Shown piece after piece: positions 23,923 through 32,736 of a DNA stretch of 64,000 nucleotides. A program made the position numbers and the translations under genes. Origin of the DNA: QUBU01 sp014337915. GTDB taxonomy: Bacteria > Pseudomonadota > Gammaproteobacteria > Steroidobacterales > GCA-2729495. Position 1 is the stretch's first letter; every line of letters starts with the position of its first letter. Where the stretch lies: contig SZOW01000002.1 in assembly GCA_030263395.1 (NCBI GenBank), forward strand, positions 62,001 to 126,000, read 5' to 3'. Under the pieces are notes generated by a model. It was given only the letters and a program-made list of their open reading frames with translations. It made no database searches and had not been told where the DNA came from.

Positions 23923-26153
23923 CAGGCCTGCCTCCGTTCCCCGCCCCGCCGCGGCCGGCTGTCCGGCTGGGCATCGCGGTCGCGCTGACTCACGGGTAGG
24001 GTAACCCGGATGCAGGCCCCGCCGCCCGGCTGATTCCAGGCACTGACGGTACCGCCATGCTCCTCCACCAGCCGCCGCACGATGGCGAGCCCCAAGCCGG
24101 TGCCGCGCGTCTTGCCGGTGACGTAGGGATCGAAGATGCGCCCGAGCAGCCCGGCATTGATGCCCGGCCCATTGTCCCGGACCAGTATCTCGGCCAGCGC
24201 GGACGCGCCCTCGCCGAGCCTGTGGGTACTGATGCCGATGCGCCCGCTCGCCTGGCCCTCGAGGGCCTCGGCAGCGTTGCGGATCAGGTTGTGCAGCAAC
24301 TGGCGCAGGCGCACGGCATCCGCCTCGATGCTGGCGAGGCCGGGATCGAGGTCCAGGCCCAGTTCCGGCTGCTGCGGGCCATGGTAGAGGTCGGCCAGCT
24401 CGCGAATCAGGCCGTTGAGGTCCAGGGCGGCGAAACTCACCTCCGGCGCCCGCGCATACTCGCTGAAGGCATTGACCATGTCGCGCATGGCCTCGACCTG
24501 CTGGACGATGGTGTGCGTGGCGCGGTCCAGCAGCTCGGTGTCGGGCTCCGGCTGGCCAGCCAGGTAGCGACGCCGGATGCGCTCCGCCGACAGCTGGATC
24601 GGCGTCAGCGGATTCTTGATCTCGTGTGCGAGCCGGCGCGCCACCTCACCCCAGGCCGCCTCGCGCTGGGCCTGCAGCGTCGCGGTAATGTCCTCGAACA
24701 CCAGCACGAAGCCTGGGCTGGCCCCCTGCTCGTCGGGCAGCGGTGCGGCCGAGCACATCAGCACGCGCCGCGCGGAGTTCTCCGCGCCGATGGCGACCTG
24801 CTCCCGCCAGCCGGCGGGCGACTCGCGGCTGCGCTGCAGGCAGGCACCGAAGAACTGGTCGAGCACCGGGTTCCGGGCGCCGATCTCCTGCAGCGTTTCA
24901 CCCGCCAGTGGCGCCAGCTCGGTCTGCAGGATGGCGCCCGCGGCTGCGTTGGCGATCTGCAGGCGCCCGCTGCCGTCGACGGCGACGACGCCGCTGGTGA
25001 GCCGCGCCAGTACCGTGGCGAGCTGGCTGCGGGAGCGCTCGATCTCCGCGGCGCTGCGCCGGGCCTGCTCGCCGGCCGCAGCCAGCTGCGCCGTCATCTC
25101 GTTGAAGGATTCGACCAGTGCACCGATATCGTCGTGGCTGGTCACCGGCAGGCGCGTGTCCAGGCGGCCGGCGGCCACCGCACGGGTGCCGGCCACCAGG
25201 GCGCGCACTGGCGCCGCCAGGCGGCGCGAGAATACGAAGGCGCCGTAGAACGCGGTAAACAGCGCAAACAGCAACGCCACCGTCAGCGCCAGTGTGAAGC
25301 TCGATTCCAGCGGGTCGCGCAGGAACACCAGCTCACCATAGCGGCTGTAGATCTTCTGCACCGACTCCGCCAGTGCACCGAGCTGCTCGCTGACCGGGAA
25401 CAGCGCCTGCAGGACCAGCACGTCGCCGGCCGCATCACCGCCCGGGCGCAGCAGCACCGCGGCGCGCACGCGCAACCGGTCCTCACCGGCAGGCTCCACT
25501 GCGACGTAGCGGCCATCGCGCGGCAGCTGCAGCAGCACATCCTCGCCCGGCAGCTCCGGCATGACGCCGGGCCTGGCATCGCTGCTGGTGGCGACGATCC
25601 GGTAATTGCGGGCGAACACCGTCATCTCGCTGGCACCAGCCTCGCGGCGCAGCTGCGGCAGCGCCTCCACCATGGCCCCGGGCGCGAGGCTGGCAAGGGC
25701 CAGCGCCGTCCGCTGGGTGTGCTCCATCGCACTGCGCAGTTCGGCATCGAGCGCGCCGCGCGAGAGTTCCAGGGAGCGCTCCAGGCCCTGGGCGATGCGG
25801 TCGTCGGCCCAGGTCTCGATGCCCCGGTGCAGGAACTGCACCGACAGCAGGAACACCACCAGCACCGGGGCCGCCGCCACCGCTGCGAACGCCGCCAGCA
25901 GGCGCAGTTTCAGTGCCGAGCCCGGCACTCTGGCGCGGCGCTCGCGAACCAGGCGCACCAGGTTGTAGACGAGCAGGGCGAGCAGCAGCAGCGCAGCGGC
26001 CGTGTTGACCAGCAGGACCGTGTCGTGCCAGCGGCCGAACCTGTCCGAGTTCTGTACGGTCTGGGTGAGGAGCGCGAGGCCGGCCAGTCCGACGGCCAGC
26101 GCGACCGCCAGCGCCCAGCCGGGTGGCCGCAGCCTTACGGGCTCATCGTCCAT
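23922..26153 (-). CDS. ntrY: NtrY-like membrane sensor histidine kinase
   Basis: A 743-aa sensor. Two N-terminal hydrophobic segments (about 12-30 and 43-65) and a third (about 85-108) precede a periplasmic region; another membrane helix lies near 288-308, then HAMP (about 310-365). A PAS-like domain (about 375-490) contains VLARLTSGVVAVDGSGRLQIAN. The phospho-acceptor box is RRLAHEIKNPLTPIQLSAER near 510. The ATPase boxes are HNLIRNAAEAL, RDNGPGI and TRGTGLGLAIVRRLVEEHGG. Its stop shares one base with the ntrX start (TGATG), so the pair is coupled. Confidence 0.94.
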   Translation of the reverse strand: MDDEPVRLRPPGWALAVALAVGLAGLALLTQTVQNSDRFGRWHDTVLLVNTAAALLLLALLVYNLVRLVRERRARVPGSALKLRLLAAFAAVAAAPVLVVFLLSVQFLHRGIETWADDRIAQGLERSLELSRGALDAELRSAMEHTQRTALALASLAPGAMVEALPQLRREAGASEMTVFARNYRIVATSSDARPGVMPELPGEDVLLQLPRDGRYVAVEPAGEDRLRVRAAVLLRPGGDAAGDVLVLQALFPVSEQLGALAESVQKIYSRYGELVFLRDPLESSFTLALTVALLFALFTAFYGAFVFSRRLAAPVRALVAGTRAVAAGRLDTRLPVTSHDDIGALVESFNEMTAQLAAAGEQARRSAAEIERSRSQLATVLARLTSGVVAVDGSGRLQIANAAAGAILQTELAPLAGETLQEIGARNPVLDQFFGACLQRSRESPAGWREQVAIGAENSARRVLMCSAAPLPDEQGASPGFVLVFEDITATLQAQREAAWGEVARRLAHEIKNPLTPIQLSAERIRRRYLAGQPEPDTELLDRATHTIVQQVEAMRDMVNAFSEYARAPEVSFAALDLNGLIRELADLYHGPQQPELGLDLDPGLASIEADAVRLRQLLHNLIRNAAEALEGQASGRIGISTHRLGEGASALAEILVRDNGPGINAGLLGRIFDPYVTGKTRGTGLGLAIVRRLVEEHGGTVSAWNQPGGGACIRVTLPVSQRDRDAQPDSRPRRGGERRQA

Positions 26154-26722
26154 TCGTACCAGTCACTCTCCAGGCTGAAACCGCTGTCCCAGAAAGCCAG
26201 CACCTGCAGTGGACCGGGCAGCCGCTGCTGGTCCAGCACGGCACGGACCGCGACCACGTAGGTCTCGCCGGCAACCAGCGCGCCGGGTTCCGCCACCGCC
26301 AGACCCTGCACGCGGCCCAGCGCATTGAGCGCTCCGAACAGCGTGCCATGCGAGGTAGCCGCACGACCGTCGGGATAGGTGACGATGTAACGCTTCGTCA
26401 GCGGCTCGTAGCTCAGCTGCCAGTCGCGGTGCACGGCGAGCGCCTCGGTGTTCGGCAGCCAGCGGCGTACGCGATCGGCCTCGAGTTCCACGCGGATGGT
26501 CAGGGTGACACCGTTGTCGAGGGCGGCGAGCGCCTTGTCGGTCAGGTGGTAGTCGATGCGTGCGGTGAGCCGCCAGGCGCCATCGGTGAAGCCCATGCTG
26601 GCGGTGCGCACGTCGAAATCCTCGGCCAGCGCGCCGGCGGCGGGCAACGCGAGCAGGAGGGCGGCGAACAGCACTGCGACACATCCGGCCCGGGCCTGGA
26701 ATTTCGGGGACGATGACTGCAT
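26135..26722 (-). CDS. DUF4390 periplasmic protein
   Basis: A 195-aa protein with a signal peptide (hydrophobic about 12-33, likely cut after GALA). A DUF4390 domain fills the rest, with FTDGAWRLTARIDYHLTDKALAALDNGV in parts near 45-72 and VLAFWDSGFSLESDWYEW at the end. Its 3' end overlaps the ntrY start by 19 bp, and this order (rsmB-DUF4390-ntrY-ntrX) recurs in gammaproteobacteria, so the protein may modulate NtrY sensing in the periplasm. Function unproven. Confidence 0.85.
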   Translation of the reverse strand: MQSSSPKFQARAGCVAVLFAALLLALPAAGALAEDFDVRTASMGFTDGAWRLTARIDYHLTDKALAALDNGVTLTIRVELEADRVRRWLPNTEALAVHRDWQLSYEPLTKRYIVTYPDGRAATSHGTLFGALNALGRVQGLAVAEPGALVAGETYVVAVRAVLDQQRLPGPLQVLAFWDSGFSLESDWYEWTMSP

Positions 26723-26761
26723 GGGGCTACGATCTGGCTGGAGAACTGGGGCCCGGTACGC

Positions 26762-28111
26762 TCAGCCGGGTCTGCGGGTCATTAAAGCATAGTAGAGGCC
26801 GTCGGTACCGGCGTCGCCCGGCAGGGCCTGCCAGCCTGCGGGGTCGGTGCGTCGCAGCCAGCCGGGCAGCGCGCCGGCCAGCGGCTCGACGGGTTGCGCA
26901 TCCGGGTGGACCGCGAGGAACCCGGCCACCACGGCCTGGTTCTCCTCGTGCAGGATCGAACAGGTGGCGTAGAGCAGGCGTCCGCCGGGCCGGAGCAGGG
27001 GCCAGAGCGCCTCCAGCAGTTCGCGCTGGCGCCGCGCCATCGGCCCGATGTCCGCCTCCCGGCGCAGCAGCTTGATGTCCGGATGCCGGCGGATGACCCC
27101 GGTGCCCGAGCAGGGTGCATCGACGAGGATGCGATCGAAGGGCCGGCCATCCCACCAGGTTGCGGTCGCGGCCGCGTCGGCCACGCAGCTCGCCGCCGCC
27201 AGGTCCAGTCGCGCCAGGTTCTCCCGCACGCGTTCCATGCGGCCGGCATCGACATCCAGTGCCAGCAGGTCCAGCCGGCCAGCGGCCTGCTCCAGCAACT
27301 GCCCGGTCTTGCCGCCCGGCGCCGCGCAGGCATCGAGCACCCGCACGCCGGGGCTGGCGCCGAGCAGCGCCGCGGCGAGCTGCGAGGCCGCGTCCTGCAC
27401 ACTGAGTTCACCGGCCGCGAAACCCGGAATGTCGGCGACGGGCAGTGCATGCTCCAGGCGCAGCGCGCCCGGCACCGGCCCCGGCACGGCGGCGATGCCT
27501 GCTGCCTGCAGCCGTGCCAGGCAGTCCTGCGGCGCCAGCCGCGCCTGGTTCACGCGCAGCCAGAGCGGCGGCGGCTCCTGCGCCGCCTCGAGGATGCGTT
27601 GCCAGTCGCCGGGCCAGTCCTGGCGCAGGCGTCCGATCAGCCAGGCAGGATGCGAATAGCGCGCTTCCTCGTCGGCCAGCGCCTCGGCCAGCAGCGACTC
27701 CCGTTCGCGCAGCAGCCGACGCAGGCAGGCATTGACCAGGCCAGCGAGCCGCGGCCGGCCGAGCAGGCGCGTCGCGGCCACGGTGGACGACACGGCCGCA
27801 TACTCCGGCTGCCGGGCATCGAGCAGCTGGAACAGGCCCACCGAGAGCAGTGCCTCCAGCAGCCGGTCCCTGCCGGGCAGCGGCCGGTCGAGCAGCAGCC
27901 CCAGCAGGCGACGGTGGCGGTGGTGCCAGCGCAGCGCGCCGAAGGCGAGCGCCTTGACCTGGCTACGATCCGCGGCCGCGAGGTTCTGCAGATCAAGGGA
28001 ACCGAACGCAGCGTCAACCGTAACACCGGCACCGAGCACTGCCGCCACGGCGCGCGCCGCCAGTGCCCGGCTGGCCGCACCGGGCTCCTGGCGCACACTG
28101 CCAAGGCTCAT
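26762..28111 (-). CDS. rsmB: 16S rRNA (cytosine-967-C5)-methyltransferase
   Basis: S-adenosylmethionine-dependent enzyme making m5C967 in 16S rRNA. The 449-aa protein has an N-terminal NusB-like RNA-binding domain (about 10-145) and a Rossmann methyltransferase domain. The latter shows VLDACAAPGGKTGQLLE near 248, the DAPCSGTGVIRRHPDIK block near 332 with one conserved Cys, and the second catalytic Cys in YATCSILHEEN near 383. Its start overlaps the fmt stop by 4 bp, and the def-fmt-rsmB order is widely conserved. Confidence 0.95.
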   Translation of the reverse strand: MSLGSVRQEPGAASRALAARAVAAVLGAGVTVDAAFGSLDLQNLAAADRSQVKALAFGALRWHHRHRRLLGLLLDRPLPGRDRLLEALLSVGLFQLLDARQPEYAAVSSTVAATRLLGRPRLAGLVNACLRRLLRERESLLAEALADEEARYSHPAWLIGRLRQDWPGDWQRILEAAQEPPPLWLRVNQARLAPQDCLARLQAAGIAAVPGPVPGALRLEHALPVADIPGFAAGELSVQDAASQLAAALLGASPGVRVLDACAAPGGKTGQLLEQAAGRLDLLALDVDAGRMERVRENLARLDLAAASCVADAAATATWWDGRPFDRILVDAPCSGTGVIRRHPDIKLLRREADIGPMARRQRELLEALWPLLRPGGRLLYATCSILHEENQAVVAGFLAVHPDAQPVEPLAGALPGWLRRTDPAGWQALPGDAGTDGLYYALMTRRPG

Positions 28112-29058
28112 GCGCCGAGGACCCTGCCGCCGAGTGCGACGCCGTTGGCGAACTGGCCGGCGGCGATCCGCTGGCGGCCGGCGAGCTGCACGCTCAGCAG
28201 CCGCAGCAGACCATCCCCGGTCTGCACGTCGATGCCCTCGGGCCCCGCCGCGAGGACGGTACCCGGAGGCGCCGCGCGCTCGCCTCCCGGCAGCGGCCGC
28301 GCCAGCCAGCAGCGCAGCTGCGCGCCGTCGAGCCGCGTCTCCGCCACGGGCCAGGGGTTGTAGGCGCGGATGCGCCGGTCGAGCACCACGGCGCTTTCCC
28401 GCCAGTCGATGACTGCATCGGCCTTGCTGATCTTCCCAGCATGGGTCGCGCCCGCGGCGGGCTGCGCGACGAACCGCGCACTGCCATCGAGGATGGAGGC
28501 CAGCTGTGTCATCAGCAGTTCAGCACCGAGCAGGGCGAGCCGGTCGTGGAGGTCGCCCGCCGTGTCTGCGGGACCAATGTCGATCGCGCGCATCGCGGCC
28601 ACGGGTCCGGTGTCCAGCCCCTCGTCCAGGCGCATCAGCGCCACGCCGGTCTGCGCATCCCCGGCCAGCACCGCGGCCTGGATCGGTGCCGCGCCACGCC
28701 AGCGCGGCAGCAGCGAGGCATGGATGTTGAGGCAACCCCGTGGCGGGATCTCCAGCACCTCGCGCGGCAACAGCAGGCCGTAGGCGACCACCACGATGAG
28801 GTCCGGGGCGAGCCCGCGCAGCGCCTCCCTTGCGGCGGCATCGCGGCGCAGGCTCTCCGGCTGCAGCACCGGCAGGCCCAGCGACAGCGCGCAAGCCTTC
28901 ACCGGGCTCGCCTGCAGTTGCCGGCCGCGGCCGGCCGGACGGTCGGGCTGGGTCAGCACCGCGACGACCTGCTGTGTCGATGCTGCCAGCCGCTGCAGCG
29001 CCGGCACGGCGAACTCCGGGGAGCCAGCGAAGATGATGCGTGACGCTGGCGGGCTCAC
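28108..29058 (-). CDS. fmt: Methionyl-tRNA formyltransferase
   Basis: Transfers a formyl group from 10-formyl-THF to initiator Met-tRNA. The 316-aa product opens with the Rossmann segment IIFAGSPEFAVPAL. The folate-binding loop and catalytic residues are seen in LNIHASLLPRWRGAAPIQ (about 108-125). The block GVALMRLDEGLDTGP follows near 138, and a C-terminal OB-like domain begins near 205 (RAYNPWPVAETRL). It starts 43 bp after def. Confidence 0.96.
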   Translation of the reverse strand: MSPPASRIIFAGSPEFAVPALQRLAASTQQVVAVLTQPDRPAGRGRQLQASPVKACALSLGLPVLQPESLRRDAAAREALRGLAPDLIVVVAYGLLLPREVLEIPPRGCLNIHASLLPRWRGAAPIQAAVLAGDAQTGVALMRLDEGLDTGPVAAMRAIDIGPADTAGDLHDRLALLGAELLMTQLASILDGSARFVAQPAAGATHAGKISKADAVIDWRESAVVLDRRIRAYNPWPVAETRLDGAQLRCWLARPLPGGERAAPPGTVLAAGPEGIDVQTGDGLLRLLSVQLAGRQRIAAGQFANGVALGGRVLGA

Positions 29059-29101
29059 CGGTGGCGTGACCTGGCAGCGGCGGCCGGCGCGCGGGCCGGG
29101 C

Positions 29102-29623
29102 TCAGATAGCGGGCGCGCGCTCGCCGTCGCGCCGCGCGGATTTCACCAGCTTCTTGCGGATGCGCTGGCGCTTGAGCTCGGAGAGATAGTCGACGAAGAG
29201 CTTGCCTTCGAGGTGATCCATCTCGTGCTGGATGCACACCGCCAGCAGCCCGTCGGCGTCGAACTCCAGCGGCTTGCCCCTGGGGTCCAGCGCGCGCACC
29301 CGGATGCGGCGGGCCCGCGTTACGGTCTCGGTGACACCCGGCACCGACAGGCAGCCTTCCTCGCCGCTGCCCACGTCCTCGCGCCCGATGATCTCCGGGT
29401 TGATCAATGCCATGGGCTGGCTGCGGTCCTCGGAGACGTCCATGACGATCACCCGCAGGTGCACGTCCACCTGGGTGGCCGCCAGGCCCACGCCCGGCGC
29501 CGCGTACATGGTTTCCAGCAGGTCGGCCACGAGGCGCCGGATTCTGTCATCCACCTCCGGCACCGCCGCGGCCCGGGTGCGCAGCCGCGGGTCCGGATAT
29601 TCCAGAATCTTCAATAGCGCCAT
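29102..29623 (-). CDS. def: Peptide deformylase
   Basis: Metalloenzyme that removes the N-formyl group from nascent proteins. The 173-aa product contains motif 1 GVGLAATQ (44-51), motif 2 EGCLSVPG with the metal ligand C91, and motif 3 QHEMDHLEGKLFVDYL with ligands H133 and H137 and catalytic E134. I chose the ATG at 29623 because AAGGA lies six nt upstream; another ATG six nt earlier is in frame. It heads the minus-strand def-fmt-rsmB-DUF4390-ntrY-ntrX run and is divergent from lysM. Confidence 0.96.
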   Translation of the reverse strand: MALLKILEYPDPRLRTRAAAVPEVDDRIRRLVADLLETMYAAPGVGLAATQVDVHLRVIVMDVSEDRSQPMALINPEIIGREDVGSGEEGCLSVPGVTETVTRARRIRVRALDPRGKPLEFDADGLLAVCIQHEMDHLEGKLFVDYLSELKRQRIRKKLVKSARRDGERAPAI

Positions 29624-29849
29624 GGGCATTCCTTCACAGTTTCGTGTCCATCACTATGAAGGCCCGATAATTTTATGATATACCGCATCCGATTCGTCCC
29701 AGGCCGGCGGGGTTGGGTTTGCTGGCCAGGGATCCCAGAGTTGTTGTCGCAAACGTGTGTCGTACCGCGATCCCTGCCGACCGGGCCGGGATTCTAGCAC
29801 CGGTGGATCGGCTCCCCGGCGTAGCGGTCAGCATAGGGATGGAGCTTCC
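29624..29849. promoter_or_regulatory. def / lysM divergent promoter region
   Basis: A 226-bp gap between divergent operons. An AT-rich block at about 29667-29683 (GATAATTTTATGATATA) stands out from the GC-rich surroundings and offers -10-like hexamers on both strands. I could not settle on a single -35/-10 pair. Confidence 0.4.
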
Positions 29850-30959
29850 ATGAAGATCTCTCGCCCCTCCTTGGTTCCGGCCTTGCTGGCCGCCTGCACT
29901 GCATCGCTGGTCCTCGGCAGCGCCACGGGCGCAACCGGTCCCGGCATCAGCCTCATGGCGGCGGAAGCCACCGCCAGCTCACCGGCGCTGAATCCGGCCC
30001 ATCCGGACAGCTACACGGTGAAGCGCGGGGATACCCTCTGGGACATCGCCTCGATGTTCCTCAAGGATCCCTGGTACTGGCCCGAGATCTGGTACGCCAA
30101 CCCGCAGGTGGAGAACCCACACCTTATCTATCCGGGCGACGTGCTGACGCTGGTCTACGTCGACGGCAAACCCAGGGTCCAGGTGCAGCGCGGCGCCGCC
30201 AGCCAGGCGGGCGGTACCGAGAAGCTCTCGCCCCAGATCCGCGAGTCGGCGCTGGAGAGCGCCATTCCGGCCATTCCGCTGGACGTCATCGGCGCCTTCC
30301 TCAGCCGCGGCTCGGTGCTGCAGAAGGACGAGGTCAAGAAGTCCCCTTACGTGGTCTCCATCCGCGGCCAGCACATCATCGGCGCCGCAGGCAACGAGCT
30401 CTACGTGCGCGGCAAGGTCGCCGGCGTCGACCAGGGCTACAGCGTCGTCGAAGTCGGCCAGCCGCTGGTCGATCCGGATGACGGCGACGTCGTCGGCTAC
30501 GAGGGCATCTATGTCGGCGCCGGCACCATCCGCCGTGTCGGCGATCCCTCCACGCTATTCCTCACCGACACCACGCGCGAGGCCACCGAGGGCGATCGGC
30601 TGATCTCGCAGCAGGTCGCATTCCCGGCCCGGTTCGTGCCGACAGTGCCGCCGCGGCCGGTCGAGGGCACCATCATCGCGGTCACGGATGGCGTCTCCCA
30701 GTTCGGCCAGTACCAGGTGATCGTCATCAACCGCGGCGCCCGCAATGGCCTCGAACCCGGCAGCGTGCTGCGTATCTGGCAGGCCGGCGAGAAGGTGGCC
30801 GACACCGCCAAACCCGGGCGAATCTCCGCGAATGTCCGCTTGCCGGATGAACCGGCAGGGCTTGCAATGGTGTTCCGCGCCTACGACCGCATCAGCTACG
30901 CGCTGGTCATGCGCGCCACCAGTGAAATGCATGTCCAGGACATCGTCAGGAATCCATAG
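29850..30959 (+). CDS. LysM-domain cell-wall-binding protein
   Basis: A 369-aa exported protein with a signal peptide (about residues 1-29). A LysM peptidoglycan-binding domain occupies about 55-102 (YTVKRGDTLWDIASMFLKDP ... NPHLIYPGDVLTLVY). A C-terminal domain of about 230 residues rich in GYEGIYVGAGTIRRVGD-like beta segments resembles proteins found at the same place between def and dprA in Pseudomonas. Function is unknown; a wall-associated structural or regulatory role is likely. The start at 29850 follows GGAG and gives a proper signal peptide, unlike the longer frame from 29757. Confidence 0.88.
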   Translation: MKISRPSLVPALLAACTASLVLGSATGATGPGISLMAAEATASSPALNPAHPDSYTVKRGDTLWDIASMFLKDPWYWPEIWYANPQVENPHLIYPGDVLTLVYVDGKPRVQVQRGAASQAGGTEKLSPQIRESALESAIPAIPLDVIGAFLSRGSVLQKDEVKKSPYVVSIRGQHIIGAAGNELYVRGKVAGVDQGYSVVEVGQPLVDPDDGDVVGYEGIYVGAGTIRRVGDPSTLFLTDTTREATEGDRLISQQVAFPARFVPTVPPRPVEGTIIAVTDGVSQFGQYQVIVINRGARNGLEPGSVLRIWQAGEKVADTAKPGRISANVRLPDEPAGLAMVFRAYDRISYALVMRATSEMHVQDIVRNP

Positions 30960-31006
30960 CCAGGGCGCCGCGCCCGCAGCGCGGCTCGCATCCACTGCTC
31001 GTCCGC

Positions 31007-31030
31007 ACAGCCCGCCCCCTGGCGGGCTGT
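31007..31030 (+). terminator. Perfect 10-bp hairpin after lysM
   Basis: ACAGCCCGCC and GGCGGGCTGT pair perfectly around a 4-nt loop, 47 bp after the lysM stop and 19 bp before the dprA start. There is no T-run (GCCGTTTCC follows), so read-through into dprA is likely. Confidence 0.5.
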
Positions 31031-31049
31031 GCCGTTTCCGGCGCCGCTG

Positions 31050-32159
31050 ATGCAGCGCATCTGGCTCATCCTCGCAGACGCGCCCGGGTTGAGCGGGGCG
31101 GACCTGCCACCGCTGCTGGCTGCCACCGGCGGCAGCGAGGGGCTCGCCCGTGCCAGTGACGCGACGCTGCGTGCCGCTGGTGCCAGCGAGGCGCTGCTGG
31201 CCCAGCTGCGCGCACCGGACGAGGCACGCATCGCCGCTGCCGGCGCCTGGCTGGCCGGCGCCGCGGACCGTCACCTGCTGGGCTGGGAGGATCCGCGCTA
31301 TCCCGCGCTGCTGCGCCAGATCCCCGATCCACCGGTGGCACTGTTCGTGCGCGGCGATCCGCAGAGCCTCGCCGAGCCCCAGCTCGCCATCGTCGGCAGC
31401 CGCAACGCCAGCCCGGGCGGTGCAGCCACGGCGCGCGACTTCGCGGCCTACCTCGCGGGCTGCGGACTCGGCATCACCAGCGGGCTCGCGCTCGGCATCG
31501 ACGCAGCCGCGCATGCCGGTGCCCTCGCGCGTACCGGGGATGGCATCGGACGCACCGTGGCGGTGCTCGGCACCGGGCCCGACCAGGTCTACCCGCGCGG
31601 GCATGCGGAGCTTGCGGATGCCATCGCCGCGAACGGCGCGCTGTGCAGCGAGTTCCTGCCCGGCATGGGCCCGATGCGTGGCAACTTCCCGCGCCGCAAC
31701 CGCATCATCAGCGGCCTCGCACTCGGCACCCTGGTGGTGGAGGCGCGCCTGCAGAGCGGGGCGCTGATCACCGCGCGGCGCGCCGCCGAGCAGGGCCGCG
31801 AGGTGTTCGCGATCCCCGGTTCCATCCACAACCCGCTCGCCAGGGGCTGCCACCGGCTGATCCGCGATGGCGCCAGGCTGGTGGAGTCGGCTGCCGACAT
31901 CCTCGAGGAACTCGCGCCGCTGCTGGCCACGCCCGCCGCGGCGGCGACAGCCGTGCCCGCGGTTCCGGCAGCAACCCAGGAGCGTGATGCGGACTACCGG
32001 CGACTGCTCGATGCACTTGGCTGGGACACGCTGGATGCGGACGCGCTGGCGCTGCGTAGCGGATTGACGCCAGCGGAGGTTTCCTCCATGCTCCTGATCC
32101 TCGAGCTTGAAGGCTCGGTGCGGCCGTTGCCTGGCGGCCGCTACCAGCGACAGGGGTAA
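31050..32159 (+). CDS. dprA: DNA-processing protein DprA/Smf
   Basis: Binds incoming single-stranded DNA and loads RecA during natural transformation. The 369-aa protein has an N-terminal helical region (about 1-75) and a Rossmann-like DprA core with PQLAIVGSRNASPGG near 112, ITSGLALGIDAAAHAGAL near 147, LPGMGPMRGNFPRRNRIISGLA near 210 and VVEARLQSGALITARRAAEQGREVFAIPGSI near 232. A winged-helix-like tail begins near 318. I used the ATG at 31050; a GTG at 31029 lies inside the hairpin. The order lysM-dprA-smg-topA is conserved. Confidence 0.94.
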   Translation: MQRIWLILADAPGLSGADLPPLLAATGGSEGLARASDATLRAAGASEALLAQLRAPDEARIAAAGAWLAGAADRHLLGWEDPRYPALLRQIPDPPVALFVRGDPQSLAEPQLAIVGSRNASPGGAATARDFAAYLAGCGLGITSGLALGIDAAAHAGALARTGDGIGRTVAVLGTGPDQVYPRGHAELADAIAANGALCSEFLPGMGPMRGNFPRRNRIISGLALGTLVVEARLQSGALITARRAAEQGREVFAIPGSIHNPLARGCHRLIRDGARLVESAADILEELAPLLATPAAAATAVPAVPAATQERDADYRRLLDALGWDTLDADALALRSGLTPAEVSSMLLILELEGSVRPLPGGRYQRQG

Positions 32160-32187
32160 GAGCCGCTCCCAAGGATCACCGACGATA

Positions 32188-32664
32188 ATGAATCACAGCG
32201 TACTCGACGTGCTCATGTACCTGTTTGAGACGTTTTCCGAACAGGAGCACGAAGAGGCCACCGACCAGGACGTCCTGCGCCAGGAGCTGCTCCGCGCCGG
32301 ATTCGGCGAGCCCGAGGTGGACCGCGCTCTGGGCTGGCTCGAAGACCTCAACCGCGACCCTGACCACCCCTTCCCGTCGGCGCCCACCGAGCGTTCCCTG
32401 CGCCTGTTCAGCTCCCTGGAAATGTCGCGCCTCGATACCGCCTGCCGGGGCTACCTGATTTATCTCGGCCACATCGGTATCCTGTCGCCGCTCAATCGGG
32501 AGATCGTCATCGACCGGCTCATGGCCCTCGACGCCGGCGAGATCGATGTCGAGCAGGTGAAATGGGTTACGCTGATGGTGCTGTTCAGCCAGGCCGGCCA
32601 GGAAGGCGCCTTCGCCCGCATGGAAGACCTGGTCTTCGAGGAGAACACCGGCCTGGTCAACTGA
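32188..32664 (+). CDS. smg: Smg/DUF494 family protein
   Basis: A 158-aa acidic, helical protein of the Smg (DUF494) family: MNHSVLDVLMYLFETF at the start, LRQELLRAGFGEPEVDRAL near 33, and GILSPLNREIVIDRLMAL near 98. The family is nearly always found next to dprA and topA in proteobacteria and its biochemical function is unknown. The start at 32188 matches the family N-terminus, with AAGGAT 11 nt upstream. The longer open frame from 32107 overlaps dprA. Confidence 0.9.
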   Translation: MNHSVLDVLMYLFETFSEQEHEEATDQDVLRQELLRAGFGEPEVDRALGWLEDLNRDPDHPFPSAPTERSLRLFSSLEMSRLDTACRGYLIYLGHIGILSPLNREIVIDRLMALDAGEIDVEQVKWVTLMVLFSQAGQEGAFARMEDLVFEENTGLVN

Positions 32665-32692
32665 GGGCAGAGCGCAGGCAGAATTTCCCCCG

Positions 32693-32711
32693 ACCGCGGC
32701 CCTGCCGCGGT
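32693..32711 (+). terminator. Hairpin between smg and topA
   Basis: ACCGCGG and CCGCGGT form a 7-bp stem with a 5-nt loop, followed by TTG. It lies 28 bp after the smg stop and 25 bp before topA. Confidence 0.42.
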
Positions 32712-32736
32712 TTGTCGTCTATGGATACCGCAAGCA